From contig NZ_SZVW01000020.1 of the NCBI RefSeq assembly GCF_007655005.1, forward strand, positions 62,001-126,000: 64,000 nucleotides of DNA. Reading direction: 5' to 3'. Origin of the DNA: Streptomyces tibetensis (GTDB lineage Bacteria; Actinomycetota; Actinomycetes; Streptomycetales; Streptomycetaceae). The notes under the pieces were generated by a model. The model was not told the DNA's origin. It made no database searches and saw nothing but the letters and a program-made list of their open reading frames with translations. Of this stretch, positions 17,042-24,632 are shown piece by piece. The translations under genes and the position numbers were made by a program. Every line of letters starts with the position of its first letter. The first letter of the stretch is position 1.

Positions 17042-18001
17042 TCAGGCCCCGCCGCGCTCCCCCGTCGCGGCGGGGCTTTCCGCTGCCTCGCGGGCGGGAC
17101 GGTCGGTCACGTCGAGAAAGATCTGGTCGGCCTCGGGCACCGTGGAGGCGATGGATCGCTTGATGCGCACGGCGACCTCCTCGACGCGCTCGCTGTCCAT
17201 GCCGGGCACGAGGTCGACGCGAGCGGCCACCAGAGCCGTGTCGAGTCCGGTCTTCATCGTGAACAGCGCCTCCACACTGTCGATCTCCGGCTGTGCCCGC
17301 AGCAGCGCGCGGATCCGCCCGCTGGACTCGGGGTCGGCCGCCTCGCCGATCAGCTGGTCGCGGGCGTCGCGGCCCAGCCGGAAGGCCACGTAGACCAGCA
17401 GCGCACCGATCGCGATCGAGGCCGACCCCTCCCACACCGCCTGTCCGGTGACCATGTGCAGCGCCATGCCCACCATGGCCAGGGTGACGCCGAGCACGGC
17501 GGTGCCGTCCTCGGCCACGACCGTCCGCAGAGCCGGATCGCGCAGCCCGGCACCCGCGCCGCCCTGTTGTCGCACCTGATAGAGGGCCCGCAGCAGCGAG
17601 CCGCCCTCCGCGAGGAGGGCGATTCCGAGCACGATCAGACCGGCCACATAGCCGCTGAGCTTCTCCTCCGTCTCGGTCGTCAGGGCCTCGAAGCCCTGGA
17701 AGAACGAGAAACAGCCGCCCATGACGAAGATCCCGACGGCCGCGAGGAGCGACCAGAAGAACCGCTCCTTGCCGTACCCGAAGGGATGACGCCGGTCGGC
17801 GGGGCGGCGGCTGCGGCGCAGGGCCGCGAGCAGGAACACCTCGTTCAGGCTGTCGGCCACCGAGTGGGCCGCTTCGGACAGCAGGGCCGGTGACCCCGCC
17901 GCCAGGCCGCCGATGGCCTTGGCCACGGCGATCACCAGATTGGCCGCGAGCGCCACCAGCACCGTGACGCGTGTCCTGTGATCACTTCCTTCATCAGTCA
18001 C
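17042..18001 (-). CDS. Cation diffusion facilitator (CDF) family transporter
   Basis: A 319-residue membrane protein with about six helices. The metal-site motif of helix II is seen as SEAAHSVADSLNE (HxxxD), and the second pair in helix V region reads VVAEDGTAVLG. HPFGYGKERFFW is the classic CDF signature, and a C-terminal cytosolic ferredoxin-like domain (MKTGLDTALVAARVDLVPG) completes it. CDF proteins export Zn, Co, Fe or Mn by proton antiport. The start is taken as GTG 18001 (VTDEGSDHRTRVTVLVALAANL). It shares a 100-base divergent promoter region with the GST-like gene, hinting at joint stress control. Confidence 0.9.
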   Translation of the reverse strand: MTDEGSDHRTRVTVLVALAANLVIAVAKAIGGLAAGSPALLSEAAHSVADSLNEVFLLAALRRSRRPADRRHPFGYGKERFFWSLLAAVGIFVMGGCFSFFQGFEALTTETEEKLSGYVAGLIVLGIALLAEGGSLLRALYQVRQQGGAGAGLRDPALRTVVAEDGTAVLGVTLAMVGMALHMVTGQAVWEGSASIAIGALLVYVAFRLGRDARDQLIGEAADPESSGRIRALLRAQPEIDSVEALFTMKTGLDTALVAARVDLVPGMDSERVEEVAVRIKRSIASTVPEADQIFLDVTDRPAREAAESPAATGERGGA

Positions 18002-18101
18002 CCACGCCGATTGCCCCGGTCGGGGGTACTCACACCGTGCCGTCCACGGAAAACGGGGAACGCGTTCACCAGGGTCCCCGTACGGCAAGGAGGTCACCCC
18101 C

Positions 18102-19127
18102 ATGAGCCGCGACGACGGCGACGACGGCAACACCGGCTACGGAAGGAGGGCGTTCAAACGGTCCAAGGCACACTTCGCGGACCGGATCACCGCGGACGGC
18201 CGGGACGGCTGGCCGGTGGAGGCCGGGCGCTACCGTCTGGTCGTCAGCCGTGCCTGCCCCTGGGCCAGCCGGTCCCTGGTCTCCCGGCGGCTGCTCGGCC
18301 TGGAGGACGCTCTGTCCCTGGCCGTGGCCGACCCGATCCAGGACGACCGCAGTTGGCGCTTCACGCTCGACGAGGACGGCCGCGACCCGGTTCTGGGCAT
18401 CCGCTACCTCAGCGAGGCCTACGACCGCCGGGAGAGCGACTACCCGGGCGGTGTCAGCGTGCCGGCGATCGTGGACGTGCCCAGTGGGCAGCTGGTGACC
18501 AACGACTACCAGCAGCTCACCCTCGACCTCGCGACCGAGTGGACGGCCCTGCACCGCGACGGCGCGCCCGATCTGTACCCGGACAAGCTGCGCGACGAGA
18601 TCGACGAGGTGAAGGCGGACGTCTACGAGGACGTCAACAACGGCGTCTACCGGGCGGGGTTCGCCACCGGGCAGGAGGAGTACGAGGCCGCCTGCGCCGG
18701 GGTGTTCCGGCGGCTGGAGCTGCTCGCGGGGCGGCTGGAGCGGCAGCGGTACCTCGTCGGCGACACGATCACCGAGGCGGACATCCGGCTGTTCACCACG
18801 CTGGTCCGCTTCGACGCGGTGTACCACGGCCACTTCAAGTGCAACCGCTGGAAGCTGACGGAGAACCAGGTCCTGTGGGGGTACGTCCGCGACCTGTACC
18901 AGACGCCCGGCTTTGGCGACACCGTCGACTTCGACCACATCAAGCGCCACTACTACCAGGTACACACGGGCATCAATCCGACCCGCATCGTGCCGCTCGG
19001 CCCGGACCTGTCCGGCTGGCTGTCCCCGCACCACCGCGAGGAGCTGGGCGGCCGGCCGTTCGGTGACGGCACACCGCCCGGGCCGGTCCGCGCCGAGGAG
19101 CGGATCCCGGCGGCGCACACCCCCTGA
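18102..19127 (+). CDS. Glutathionyl-hydroquinone reductase-like GST (YqjG/ECM4 type)
   Basis: A 341-residue omega/Xi-class GST-like oxidoreductase. The thioredoxin-fold active site is ACPWASR (the CPW motif typical of glutathionyl-hydroquinone reductases), followed by GVSVPAIVDVPSGQLVTNDY, which carries the cis-Pro and thiol-binding residues. The helical C-terminal domain contains YLVGDTITEADIRLFTTLVRFD and the family hallmark HYYQVHTGINPTRIVP. In actinobacteria the thiol is presumably mycothiol rather than glutathione (inference). GGAGG is well placed before ATG 18102. The small DUF4235 gene follows after 34 bases. Confidence 0.93.
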   Translation: MSRDDGDDGNTGYGRRAFKRSKAHFADRITADGRDGWPVEAGRYRLVVSRACPWASRSLVSRRLLGLEDALSLAVADPIQDDRSWRFTLDEDGRDPVLGIRYLSEAYDRRESDYPGGVSVPAIVDVPSGQLVTNDYQQLTLDLATEWTALHRDGAPDLYPDKLRDEIDEVKADVYEDVNNGVYRAGFATGQEEYEAACAGVFRRLELLAGRLERQRYLVGDTITEADIRLFTTLVRFDAVYHGHFKCNRWKLTENQVLWGYVRDLYQTPGFGDTVDFDHIKRHYYQVHTGINPTRIVPLGPDLSGWLSPHHREELGGRPFGDGTPPGPVRAEERIPAAHTP

Positions 19128-19161
19128 CCACCTTCCCCCCCTCAACTACCAAGGAGTTCCC

Positions 19162-19458
19162 GTGGCAAAGAAGAAGAAGATGTCCCTCGCGTACCAGCCG
19201 GTCGGGTTCGTGCTCGGCTGGTCGGGCGGCTGGCTGGCCGGACTCGCCTTCCGCAAGACGTGGATGGCGATCCGGCACGAGGAGGACGCGCCGGACGCGC
19301 TGGACAAGGACCGCGGCTGGGGCGAGGTCCTGCTGGCCGCCGCGATCCAGGGCGCGATCTTCGCGGTGGTACGCAGTGCCGTGGACCGCGCGGGCGCCAA
19401 GGCCATCGAGCGCTCGACCGGCACCTGGCCGGTCGGCGAGAAGGGCGGCCGGGACTGA
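19162..19458 (+). CDS. DUF4235 small membrane protein
   Basis: A 98-residue protein beginning at GTG 19162 behind AAGGAG. It has a Lys-rich N-terminus, a hydrophobic segment around PVGFVLGWSGGWLAGLAF and a second one at LLAAAIQGAIFAVVRSAVDR, the DUF4235 pattern of two membrane-associated helices. No function is known for the family. It probably shares a transcript with the GST-like gene. Confidence 0.88.
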   Translation: MAKKKKMSLAYQPVGFVLGWSGGWLAGLAFRKTWMAIRHEEDAPDALDKDRGWGEVLLAAAIQGAIFAVVRSAVDRAGAKAIERSTGTWPVGEKGGRD

Positions 19459-19466
19459 CACGGCAA

Positions 19467-19503
19467 CCCGGCCCCGCCCGGCGGCTGCCGGGGCGGGGCC
19501 GGG
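19467..19503 (+). terminator. GC-rich hairpin terminator after DUF4235 gene
   Basis: Perfect 13-bp stem CCCGGCCCCGCCC / GGGCGGGGCCGGG with an 11-base loop, eight bases after the stop codon. Repetitive CCGGGCGGC-rich DNA continues to about 19600 and holds no gene. Confidence 0.75.
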
Positions 19504-19699
19504 CGGAGCCGGGCGGCGGCTACCGGGCGACTGCCCGGCCGGGCGAGGCGAGGCCGGGCGGCTGCCGGGCCGGGCCGGCCTGCATGCACCTGTCCTGGGC
19601 GGGCAGCGCGGCTGCCGGGGCCGTGCCGGGCTCCCTCGGCCCGGGCAGTGTCACCGGCCCGGGCCTCGCCCTGACCGCGCTGTGCGTCGTCCTCGCGTC

Positions 19700-20092
19700 T
19701 CAGCCCTGCTTGGGTGCCGTCGGCGCGGTGCGGCGCAGGGTGAAGGAGTGGCCTGCCGGGTCGGCGTAGCCGCGTTCCTCCAGAGGGCCCGAGGGCTCCT
19801 TGGCCTCCAGGGGCCGGCCGCCGAGGCTGATGACGCGGCGTTCCACCGCGTCGAGGTCGTCCACCACGAACTCCAGATGGGCCTGGAGGGAGTTCTCGGG
19901 ACGCGGCCAACTGGGCGGGGTCGCGTTGACGTCCCGGCGCAGGGCGATCCGGAAGCCGTCGGCGCTCTTGATCTCCACCCGGTTGGCGGTGGCGTCCGAC
20001 TCCTCCCCCTCCAGCAGTTCCTTGTAGAACACGGCGAGCTTCTCGGGCTCGGCGCAGTCGAGCACGAGGACCCCCGCTTTCACCAGTGCCAT
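19700..20092 (-). CDS. VOC family (glyoxalase/bleomycin-resistance fold) protein
   Basis: A 130-residue protein with two beta-alpha-beta-beta-beta modules: GVLVLDCAEPEKLAVFYKELL at the N-terminus, QAHLEFVVDDLDAVERRVISLGG in the middle and RGYADPAGHSFTLRR at the end. The metal ligands expected in VOC enzymes are partly visible (His in AHLEF, Glu positions less clear). The group is usually annotated only as VOC family; isomerase, dioxygenase or drug-binding roles are all possible. It is followed upstream (plus-strand direction) by a frameshifted PPOX gene on the same strand. Confidence 0.85.
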   Translation of the reverse strand: MALVKAGVLVLDCAEPEKLAVFYKELLEGEESDATANRVEIKSADGFRIALRRDVNATPPSWPRPENSLQAHLEFVVDDLDAVERRVISLGGRPLEAKEPSGPLEERGYADPAGHSFTLRRTAPTAPKQG

Positions 20093-20171
20093 GTCTCCTC
20101 CGCAGGATCGCGGCCGCGGGGCGGTCGTGCCCCACGGCCCTCTCCTGTGCGGATATCCCGGTCCAGCCGAT

Positions 20172-20637
20172 TCAGTCGGTCTTCAACCACCTTCCGTCGC
20201 GCATGAGTTCGCGGCCGTCGAGTTCGTCGGCCTCCCGCCAGGCCTGCACCCGCCGCGGCACGACGCGGAAGTAGAGGTAGGGCGTGGCGAGCCGGCGGGG
20301 GTCGAACCCGGTCTTGGCGGCGAAGAGTTCGGCGTCCTGCTCGGTCAGCTCGCCGGGCTGGACCGTCTCGACGGCTCCCTCGACCATGACGACGTCCCGG
20401 GTCGGCCCGATGCCCACCCGGGCCTGGCCGGACGCGGCCAGGTTCCGTCCGGTGGGGCTCGACGCGGGCCATGGCGAACAGCAGGTACGAGCCGTTCCAG
20501 AGGAAGGACAGCGGGACGAGGTACGGCGTGCCGGACGCGCAGTCGGCCGTGGCGACCCAGGCGTCCACGTCGTGGTCAAGCCGGTGCAGGGTGTCCTTCT
20601 TGCGCTGCTCAGCGCTGCGTACGGGTGCGGACGTCAT
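20172..20637 (-). pseudogene. Frameshifted pyridoxamine 5'-phosphate oxidase-like (PPOX/F420 split-barrel) gene
   Basis: Reading from ATG 20637 gives a normal PPOX start (DTLHRLDHDVDAWVATADC, then PYLVPLSFLWNGSYLLFAMAR) that runs into nonsense after VEP. The continuation TGRNLAASGQARVGIGPT, DVVMVEGAVETVQPGEL and YFRVVPRRVQAWREADEL lies in the +1 frame and ends at 20172. Removing one base from the GGGG run at 20454-20457 restores one continuous product of about 154 residues. Either the gene is recently inactivated or the base is a sequencing error in a homopolymer. Family members bind FMN or F420 and reduce small molecules. Confidence 0.85.
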
Positions 20638-20944
20638 CGCGGTGCGCCTCCTGATGAGTCGTCGGACGGACTCGGACCAGTGTGGCGTGCCGAGACGCCG
20701 GAGGCACGGCGGACAAGTCGGGGCCTGATGAGGGAGGAGGGAGTGTACGCAGCTCACATGCTTCCCGCCGTAACCGAGATCACGGTGGTGTCACGGAATG
20801 GCTTGTTCAGGCCTTGGGCAGCCTCGTAGCGCTTCTCGGTTCAAGGTTCGGACTGCGAAGCCGAGTTCGAGTGTGCGGCCGGTCACGAAACCGTCCGCTC
20901 GCAGGGGCGGGGGGCTCTGCGGTCCGTCTCCCGGAAGGAAGCAC
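20638..20944. other. Gene-free spacer upstream of the terpene synthase
   Basis: About 307 bases between divergent genes. It should contain the terpene synthase promoter. I see no coding frame and no clear palindrome. Confidence 0.5.
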
Positions 20945-21976
20945 ATGCCTCAGGACGTCCGATTCGACCTGCCCTTCGACACCCCCGTCAGTGAGCATCT
21001 GGAGTTCGCCCGGGCGCGACATCTGCGCTGGGTGTGGGACATGCGCCTGGTCCGCAGCCGGGAAGGCTTCGAGGAGTACAAGTCCTGGGACCTGCCCCTG
21101 GCCGCCGCCCGCACCTATCCGCACGCGTCGGCGGACGACATGGTCGTCCTGATGAACTGGTTCTCCCTGGCCTTCCTCTTCGACGACCAGTTCGACGCCA
21201 GCAGGCCCGACCGGGCCGACCGCATAGCGGAGGTCGCCCGGGAACTGATCGTCACTCCCCTGCGTCCGGCCGGCAGCCCGCCCCGGGTGGTCTGTCCGAT
21301 ATCCGTTGCCTGGGCCGAGGTGTGGAACCACCTCTCTTATGGCATGTCCTTGACATGGCAGACCCGCTTCGCCGCCTCCTGGGGACGGTTCCTCGTCGCC
21401 CACTGCGAGGAGGTCGACCTGGCCGCCCGGGGGCTGGAGGGGACGCTCACGCTCGACGAGTACACGGCCTTCCGGCGCCGTACGGTCGGCATCCACCACA
21501 GCATCGACGCGGGTGAGCGCAGCCGCGGCTTCGAGGTGCCGGCCCAGGCGATGGCGCATCCGGTGATGGAGCGGATGCGTGATCTGGCCGCGGACACCAT
21601 CGGCTTCATGAACGACATCCACTCCTTCGAGCGGGAGAAGCGCCGCGGCGACGGTCACAACCTCATCGCCGTGCTGCGCCGGGAGCGGGGCTGCTCGTGG
21701 CAGGAGGCCACCGACGAGGCGTACCGGATGACGATCGGCTGCCTCGACGAGTACCTCGAACTCCAGGAGCGCGTCCCGCACATGTGCGACGAGCTGCGGC
21801 TCGACGAATCGGAGCGCGACCGGGTGCGGAGGGGAGTGGAGGCCATTCAGCACTGGATCAACGGCAACTACGAGTGGGCGCTGGTCACCGGCCGTTACGC
21901 GGCGGCGAAGGGAGGCGCGGTGGCCACGGCCGAACAGGCCGGACGCGGCTCGGTGGACGACCTGCTGACCGTGTGA
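20945..21976 (+). CDS. Class I terpene synthase (sesquiterpene cyclase type)
   Basis: A 343-residue all-alpha terpene cyclase converting a linear isoprenyl diphosphate (probably farnesyl diphosphate) to a cyclic terpene. The aspartate-rich motif is DDQFD (residues 80-84). The second metal site, the NSE triad, is complete: N223, S227 and E231 in NDIHSFERE. The C-terminal Arg-Tyr pair is present (GRYAA, near 316). ATG 20945 follows GGAAGGAAG. The gene converges on the conservon P450 with a shared terminator between them, so the P450 is a candidate tailoring enzyme, although the conservon role may be signalling instead. The product cannot be told from sequence. Confidence 0.93.
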   Translation: MPQDVRFDLPFDTPVSEHLEFARARHLRWVWDMRLVRSREGFEEYKSWDLPLAAARTYPHASADDMVVLMNWFSLAFLFDDQFDASRPDRADRIAEVARELIVTPLRPAGSPPRVVCPISVAWAEVWNHLSYGMSLTWQTRFAASWGRFLVAHCEEVDLAARGLEGTLTLDEYTAFRRRTVGIHHSIDAGERSRGFEVPAQAMAHPVMERMRDLAADTIGFMNDIHSFEREKRRGDGHNLIAVLRRERGCSWQEATDEAYRMTIGCLDEYLELQERVPHMCDELRLDESERDRVRRGVEAIQHWINGNYEWALVTGRYAAAKGGAVATAEQAGRGSVDDLLTV

Positions 21977-21984
21977 CACGGCGG

Positions 21985-22010
21985 TGCCCGGCCGAACGTC
22001 CGGCCGGGCA
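21985..22010. terminator. Bidirectional terminator between terpene synthase and conservon P450
   Basis: Perfect 10-bp stem TGCCCGGCCG / CGGCCGGGCA with a six-base loop, lying in the 47-base gap between the two convergent stop codons. Confidence 0.75.
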
Positions 22011-22023
22011 TCGCACGGCGGCG

Positions 22024-23274
22024 CTATACGGCGAACTCGACCGGCAGGCTGTCCAGCCGGGACTCCCACGTGGAGGCGGTCGAGGTGAGCTCCTCCGCCG
22101 GCACGGCCAGGGTCAGGCCCGGCAGGCGGTGCAGCAGGACGTCGACGGCGATCTCGATGATGGACTGCCCGATGCCCTGCCCGGGGCATTCGTGCGGGCC
22201 CGAACTGAATGCCAGGTGGGCCTGGTTGCCCTGGACCGACACCCCGGTGTCCGGCCGGACGTCGGGGTCGGCGTTGCCCGCGGCCAGACCCAGCACCAGC
22301 AGGTCGCCCTCCTGGATCTGATGGCCGCCGAGTTCCAGGTCGCCGGCGGCGAACCGGCCCGGCAGTACGGCCAGCGGCGGGCTGTTCCACATGACCTCCT
22401 CCACCACGGCGGAGACGTTCAGCTGGCCGCTGATCAGTCCGGAGAGCCGGGCGGTGTCGGTGAGGATCATCTCCAGGACCCGGGCCAGCAGGTTGCTGGT
22501 CGTGGTGTGCGCGGCGATCAGCACCAGACGCAGATGGCTGACCACCTCGTCCTCGTCGAGACCGGCCGCGTGTCCCAGCAGGGCGGTGGTGAAGTCGCCA
22601 CCGGGCTCGGCCCGTTTGCGCTCGGCCAGTTCGCCGAGGATCACCATGATGCGGTCGTTGTGCGCGAGGGCGTCCTCACCGCCCTTGAGGACCTGGGCAC
22701 AGGACTCGACCAGGTTCCGCCCCTCCGCCTCTGCGAGCCCGAGGATGCGGGAGAGCACGAGCATCGGCAGGTACTCGGAGTAGTCCGACACGAGGTCGGC
22801 GCGTCCGGTGTCCGCGAACGCGTCGATCAGCTTGTTCGCGAGGCGGGTCGCGTGACGCCGGATGCCGCGGCTCGCGGCCGCCTGGAGCCCGTCGGTGACG
22901 GCCGCCCGCAGCCTGCGGTGCGGTTCGCCGTCCTGGGAGACGCAGTCCGGGCGCCAGCCGAGCATCGGAATCAGCGGCGAGGTCTCCTCCACACGCCCGT
23001 CGGCCCAGTCCCGCCAGATCCGCGCGTCCCGGCTGAACTGGCGCGGGTTGTCGAGCACCCGCCGGTTGTCGCGGTAGCCGAGGACCAGCCAGGCGGGCAC
23101 GTCGCCCTCGAGCAGGACCGGCGCGACCGAGCCGTGCTCCTTGCGCAGCCGCTCGTAGATGCCCTCCGGGTCGGTCGCGGCGTCCGGGCCGTACAGCCGG
23201 GTCAGGTCCGCTCCGTGATGGGCGACGGGGCAGCCGCGGACGGCCTGGAGGCTGGATTCGGTCGAGTCGTTCAT
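22024..23274 (-). CDS. Conservon cytochrome P450 lacking the ExxR arginine (CYP157-like, CvnE)
   Basis: A 416-residue P450. The haem loop is intact (SSGPHECPGQGIGQ, Cys363). The I-helix reads LIAAHTTTSN rather than the usual AGxET, and the K-helix position normally ExxR is E293-V-M-W296, so the otherwise near-invariant Arg is Trp. The CYP157 family of Streptomyces conservons is known for a deviant K-helix motif. Its ATG overlaps the stop codon of the GTPase gene by four bases (ATGA), making it the last gene of the cvn operon. It may be catalytic on the neighbouring terpene, or act as a signalling component; sequence alone does not decide. Confidence 0.93.
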   Translation of the reverse strand: MNDSTESSLQAVRGCPVAHHGADLTRLYGPDAATDPEGIYERLRKEHGSVAPVLLEGDVPAWLVLGYRDNRRVLDNPRQFSRDARIWRDWADGRVEETSPLIPMLGWRPDCVSQDGEPHRRLRAAVTDGLQAAASRGIRRHATRLANKLIDAFADTGRADLVSDYSEYLPMLVLSRILGLAEAEGRNLVESCAQVLKGGEDALAHNDRIMVILGELAERKRAEPGGDFTTALLGHAAGLDEDEVVSHLRLVLIAAHTTTSNLLARVLEMILTDTARLSGLISGQLNVSAVVEEVMWNSPPLAVLPGRFAAGDLELGGHQIQEGDLLVLGLAAGNADPDVRPDTGVSVQGNQAHLAFSSGPHECPGQGIGQSIIEIAVDVLLHRLPGLTLAVPAEELTSTASTWESRLDSLPVEFAV

Positions 23275-23873
23275 CGGGGCTCCAGGGCCACGGCCGAGCG
23301 TTCCTTCAGATGGTGGATCAGTGCGACGAGGACGTCCCGGCTGGAGGCGCGGTCGCGGGCGTCGAAGGCCACGACCGGGGTGTGCTCGGGGATGTCCAGG
23401 GCGTCCCGGATCTCCTCGACCGGGTAGTTCCGGGAGTCGGGGAAGACGTTCAGCGCGACGACGAAGGGGACTTCCTGCCGCTCCATCTCCTCGATCGCCC
23501 GGAAACTGGACTCCAGCCGGCGCGTGTCCACCAGGACGATCGCCCCGAGCGCACCCTTGAACAGGCCGTTCCACAGGAACCAGAACCGTTCCTGTCCGGG
23601 CGTGCCGAACAGGTACAGCACCAGACTCTCGTTGATGCCGATCTTGCCGAAGTCCAGGCTGACGGTGGTCTGCGTCTTGTCGGCGACGCCGATGAGATGG
23701 TCGACGTCGACACTGGCCTGGGTGAGGGTCTCCTCGGTGGTGAGCGGCTTGATGTCGCTGACCGACCGGACCATGGTGGTCTTCCCGGTGCCGAACCCGC
23801 CGGCGATCATCACCTTCACCGAGCGGGTGTCCCCGGCCGAGCCACCGGGTTGGTCAAAGCCTTTCAAGTCCAC
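23271..23873 (-). CDS. Conservon small GTPase (CvnD; DUF/ATP-GTP-binding family)
   Basis: A 200-residue Ras/MglA-like GTPase. The P-loop is GGFGTGKTT, the switch II region reads FGTPGQERFWFLWNG, and the NKxD position is replaced by NVFPD, a common cvnD variation. The GTG start at 23873 lies inside the DUF742 gene (20-base overlap), the usual conservon coupling. In the studied S. coelicolor Cvn complexes, the kinase-like CvnA, roadblock CvnB, DUF742 CvnC and GTPase CvnD assemble at the membrane like an eukaryotic G-protein system. The TGA overlaps the P450 ATG. Confidence 0.95.
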   Translation of the reverse strand: MDLKGFDQPGGSAGDTRSVKVMIAGGFGTGKTTMVRSVSDIKPLTTEETLTQASVDVDHLIGVADKTQTTVSLDFGKIGINESLVLYLFGTPGQERFWFLWNGLFKGALGAIVLVDTRRLESSFRAIEEMERQEVPFVVALNVFPDSRNYPVEEIRDALDIPEHTPVVAFDARDRASSRDVLVALIHHLKERSAVALEPR

Positions 23874-24225
23874 TGAGTACCTCCTCAAGGAGCGCAAGGT
23901 CGGGCCCGCGGCCGGCTTCGTGTGCCGGGATGGGGTTACGGGCTTCGACGCGACCTGCGTCCAGCAGGTCCGACAGCAGCACCGCGAGAATGTTGAAGGG
24001 GAGCCCGAGGTGAGCGCCGAGTTCGGCGACCGACAGCGGGTCGCGGCAGCGGCGGAGGATCTCCTCGTGCTCGTGCTGCATGCCCGGTAACGGGGCGGCG
24101 CGGGCGACGACCAGGGTCGCCACGTCGAGGCTCGACGCCGAACCGCCCGGTCCGCTGCGCCCTCCGGTGAGGACGTAGTAGCGCTCGAGACCGGACGGGT
24201 CCGACGGTCTGCGGGGAGCACTCAT
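23854..24225 (-). CDS. DUF742 winged-helix protein (CvnC)
   Basis: A 123-residue protein of the DUF742 family, the third component of conservons. It shows the typical RYYVLTGGRS near the N-terminus and the helix-turn-helix-like stretch DPLSVAELGAHLGLPFNILAVLLSDLLDAGRV. The family ending DLALLEEVLSGLERL is present and overlaps the GTPase start. Its ATG overlaps the roadblock stop (four bases). It probably bridges the sensor complex and the GTPase. Confidence 0.95.
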   Translation of the reverse strand: MSAPRRPSDPSGLERYYVLTGGRSGPGGSASSLDVATLVVARAAPLPGMQHEHEEILRRCRDPLSVAELGAHLGLPFNILAVLLSDLLDAGRVEARNPIPAHEAGRGPDLALLEEVLSGLERL

Positions 24226-24632
24226 CCAGAGTGCTCCTCCAGGCGCGGAGTGGTGCCGAGGAGCTCACCCATCCTGCGGGCCAGGTCCCTCATCTGGTGC
24301 CCGAGCAGGCCCTGGTCCAGGCCTTCCCTGGCGAGGACACCGAGGTACGTCTCCACACCGGCGCGCACGACGAAGAGGTGCCCGCCGTCCACCTCGATCA
24401 TCGCCAGGCGCAACTGCCCGGCGTACTTGGGGAACTGCTCGGCCACCGGCTGGGCCAGCGCCTGCAGGCCGGCCACCACGGCGGCGAAGCGGTCGACGTC
24501 GTCGGGGTCTTCGGCGCCGTAGGAGGTGATGGCCTTGCCGTCGCTGGAGGCCACGAGGGCGAAACGGATCTCCTGGATGCTCTCGACGAGATCGCGGAGC
24601 GCCCAGCTCACGTCTGTTCCTTGTTGCGTCAT
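24222..24632 (-). CDS. Roadblock/LC7 domain protein (CvnB)
   Basis: A 136-residue roadblock/LC7 fold protein, likely a regulator (GAP-like or scaffold) of the adjacent GTPase. Features are WALRDLVESIQEIRFALVASSDGKAITSYG at the N-terminus, then DRFAAVVAGLQALAQPVAEQF and the beta-strand GHLFVVRAGVETYLGVLA. The ATG at 24632 overlaps the kinase stop codon in an ATGA arrangement. Its length and motif order are standard for CvnB. Confidence 0.95.
   Translation of the reverse strand: MTQQGTDVSWALRDLVESIQEIRFALVASSDGKAITSYGAEDPDDVDRFAAVVAGLQALAQPVAEQFPKYAGQLRLAMIEVDGGHLFVVRAGVETYLGVLAREGLDQGLLGHQMRDLARRMGELLGTTPRLEEHSG

Noticed and set aside
20760..20900. Possible tRNA-like segment with GGTTCAAGG
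   Set aside because: No cloverleaf can be drawn: acceptor and anticodon stems do not pair.
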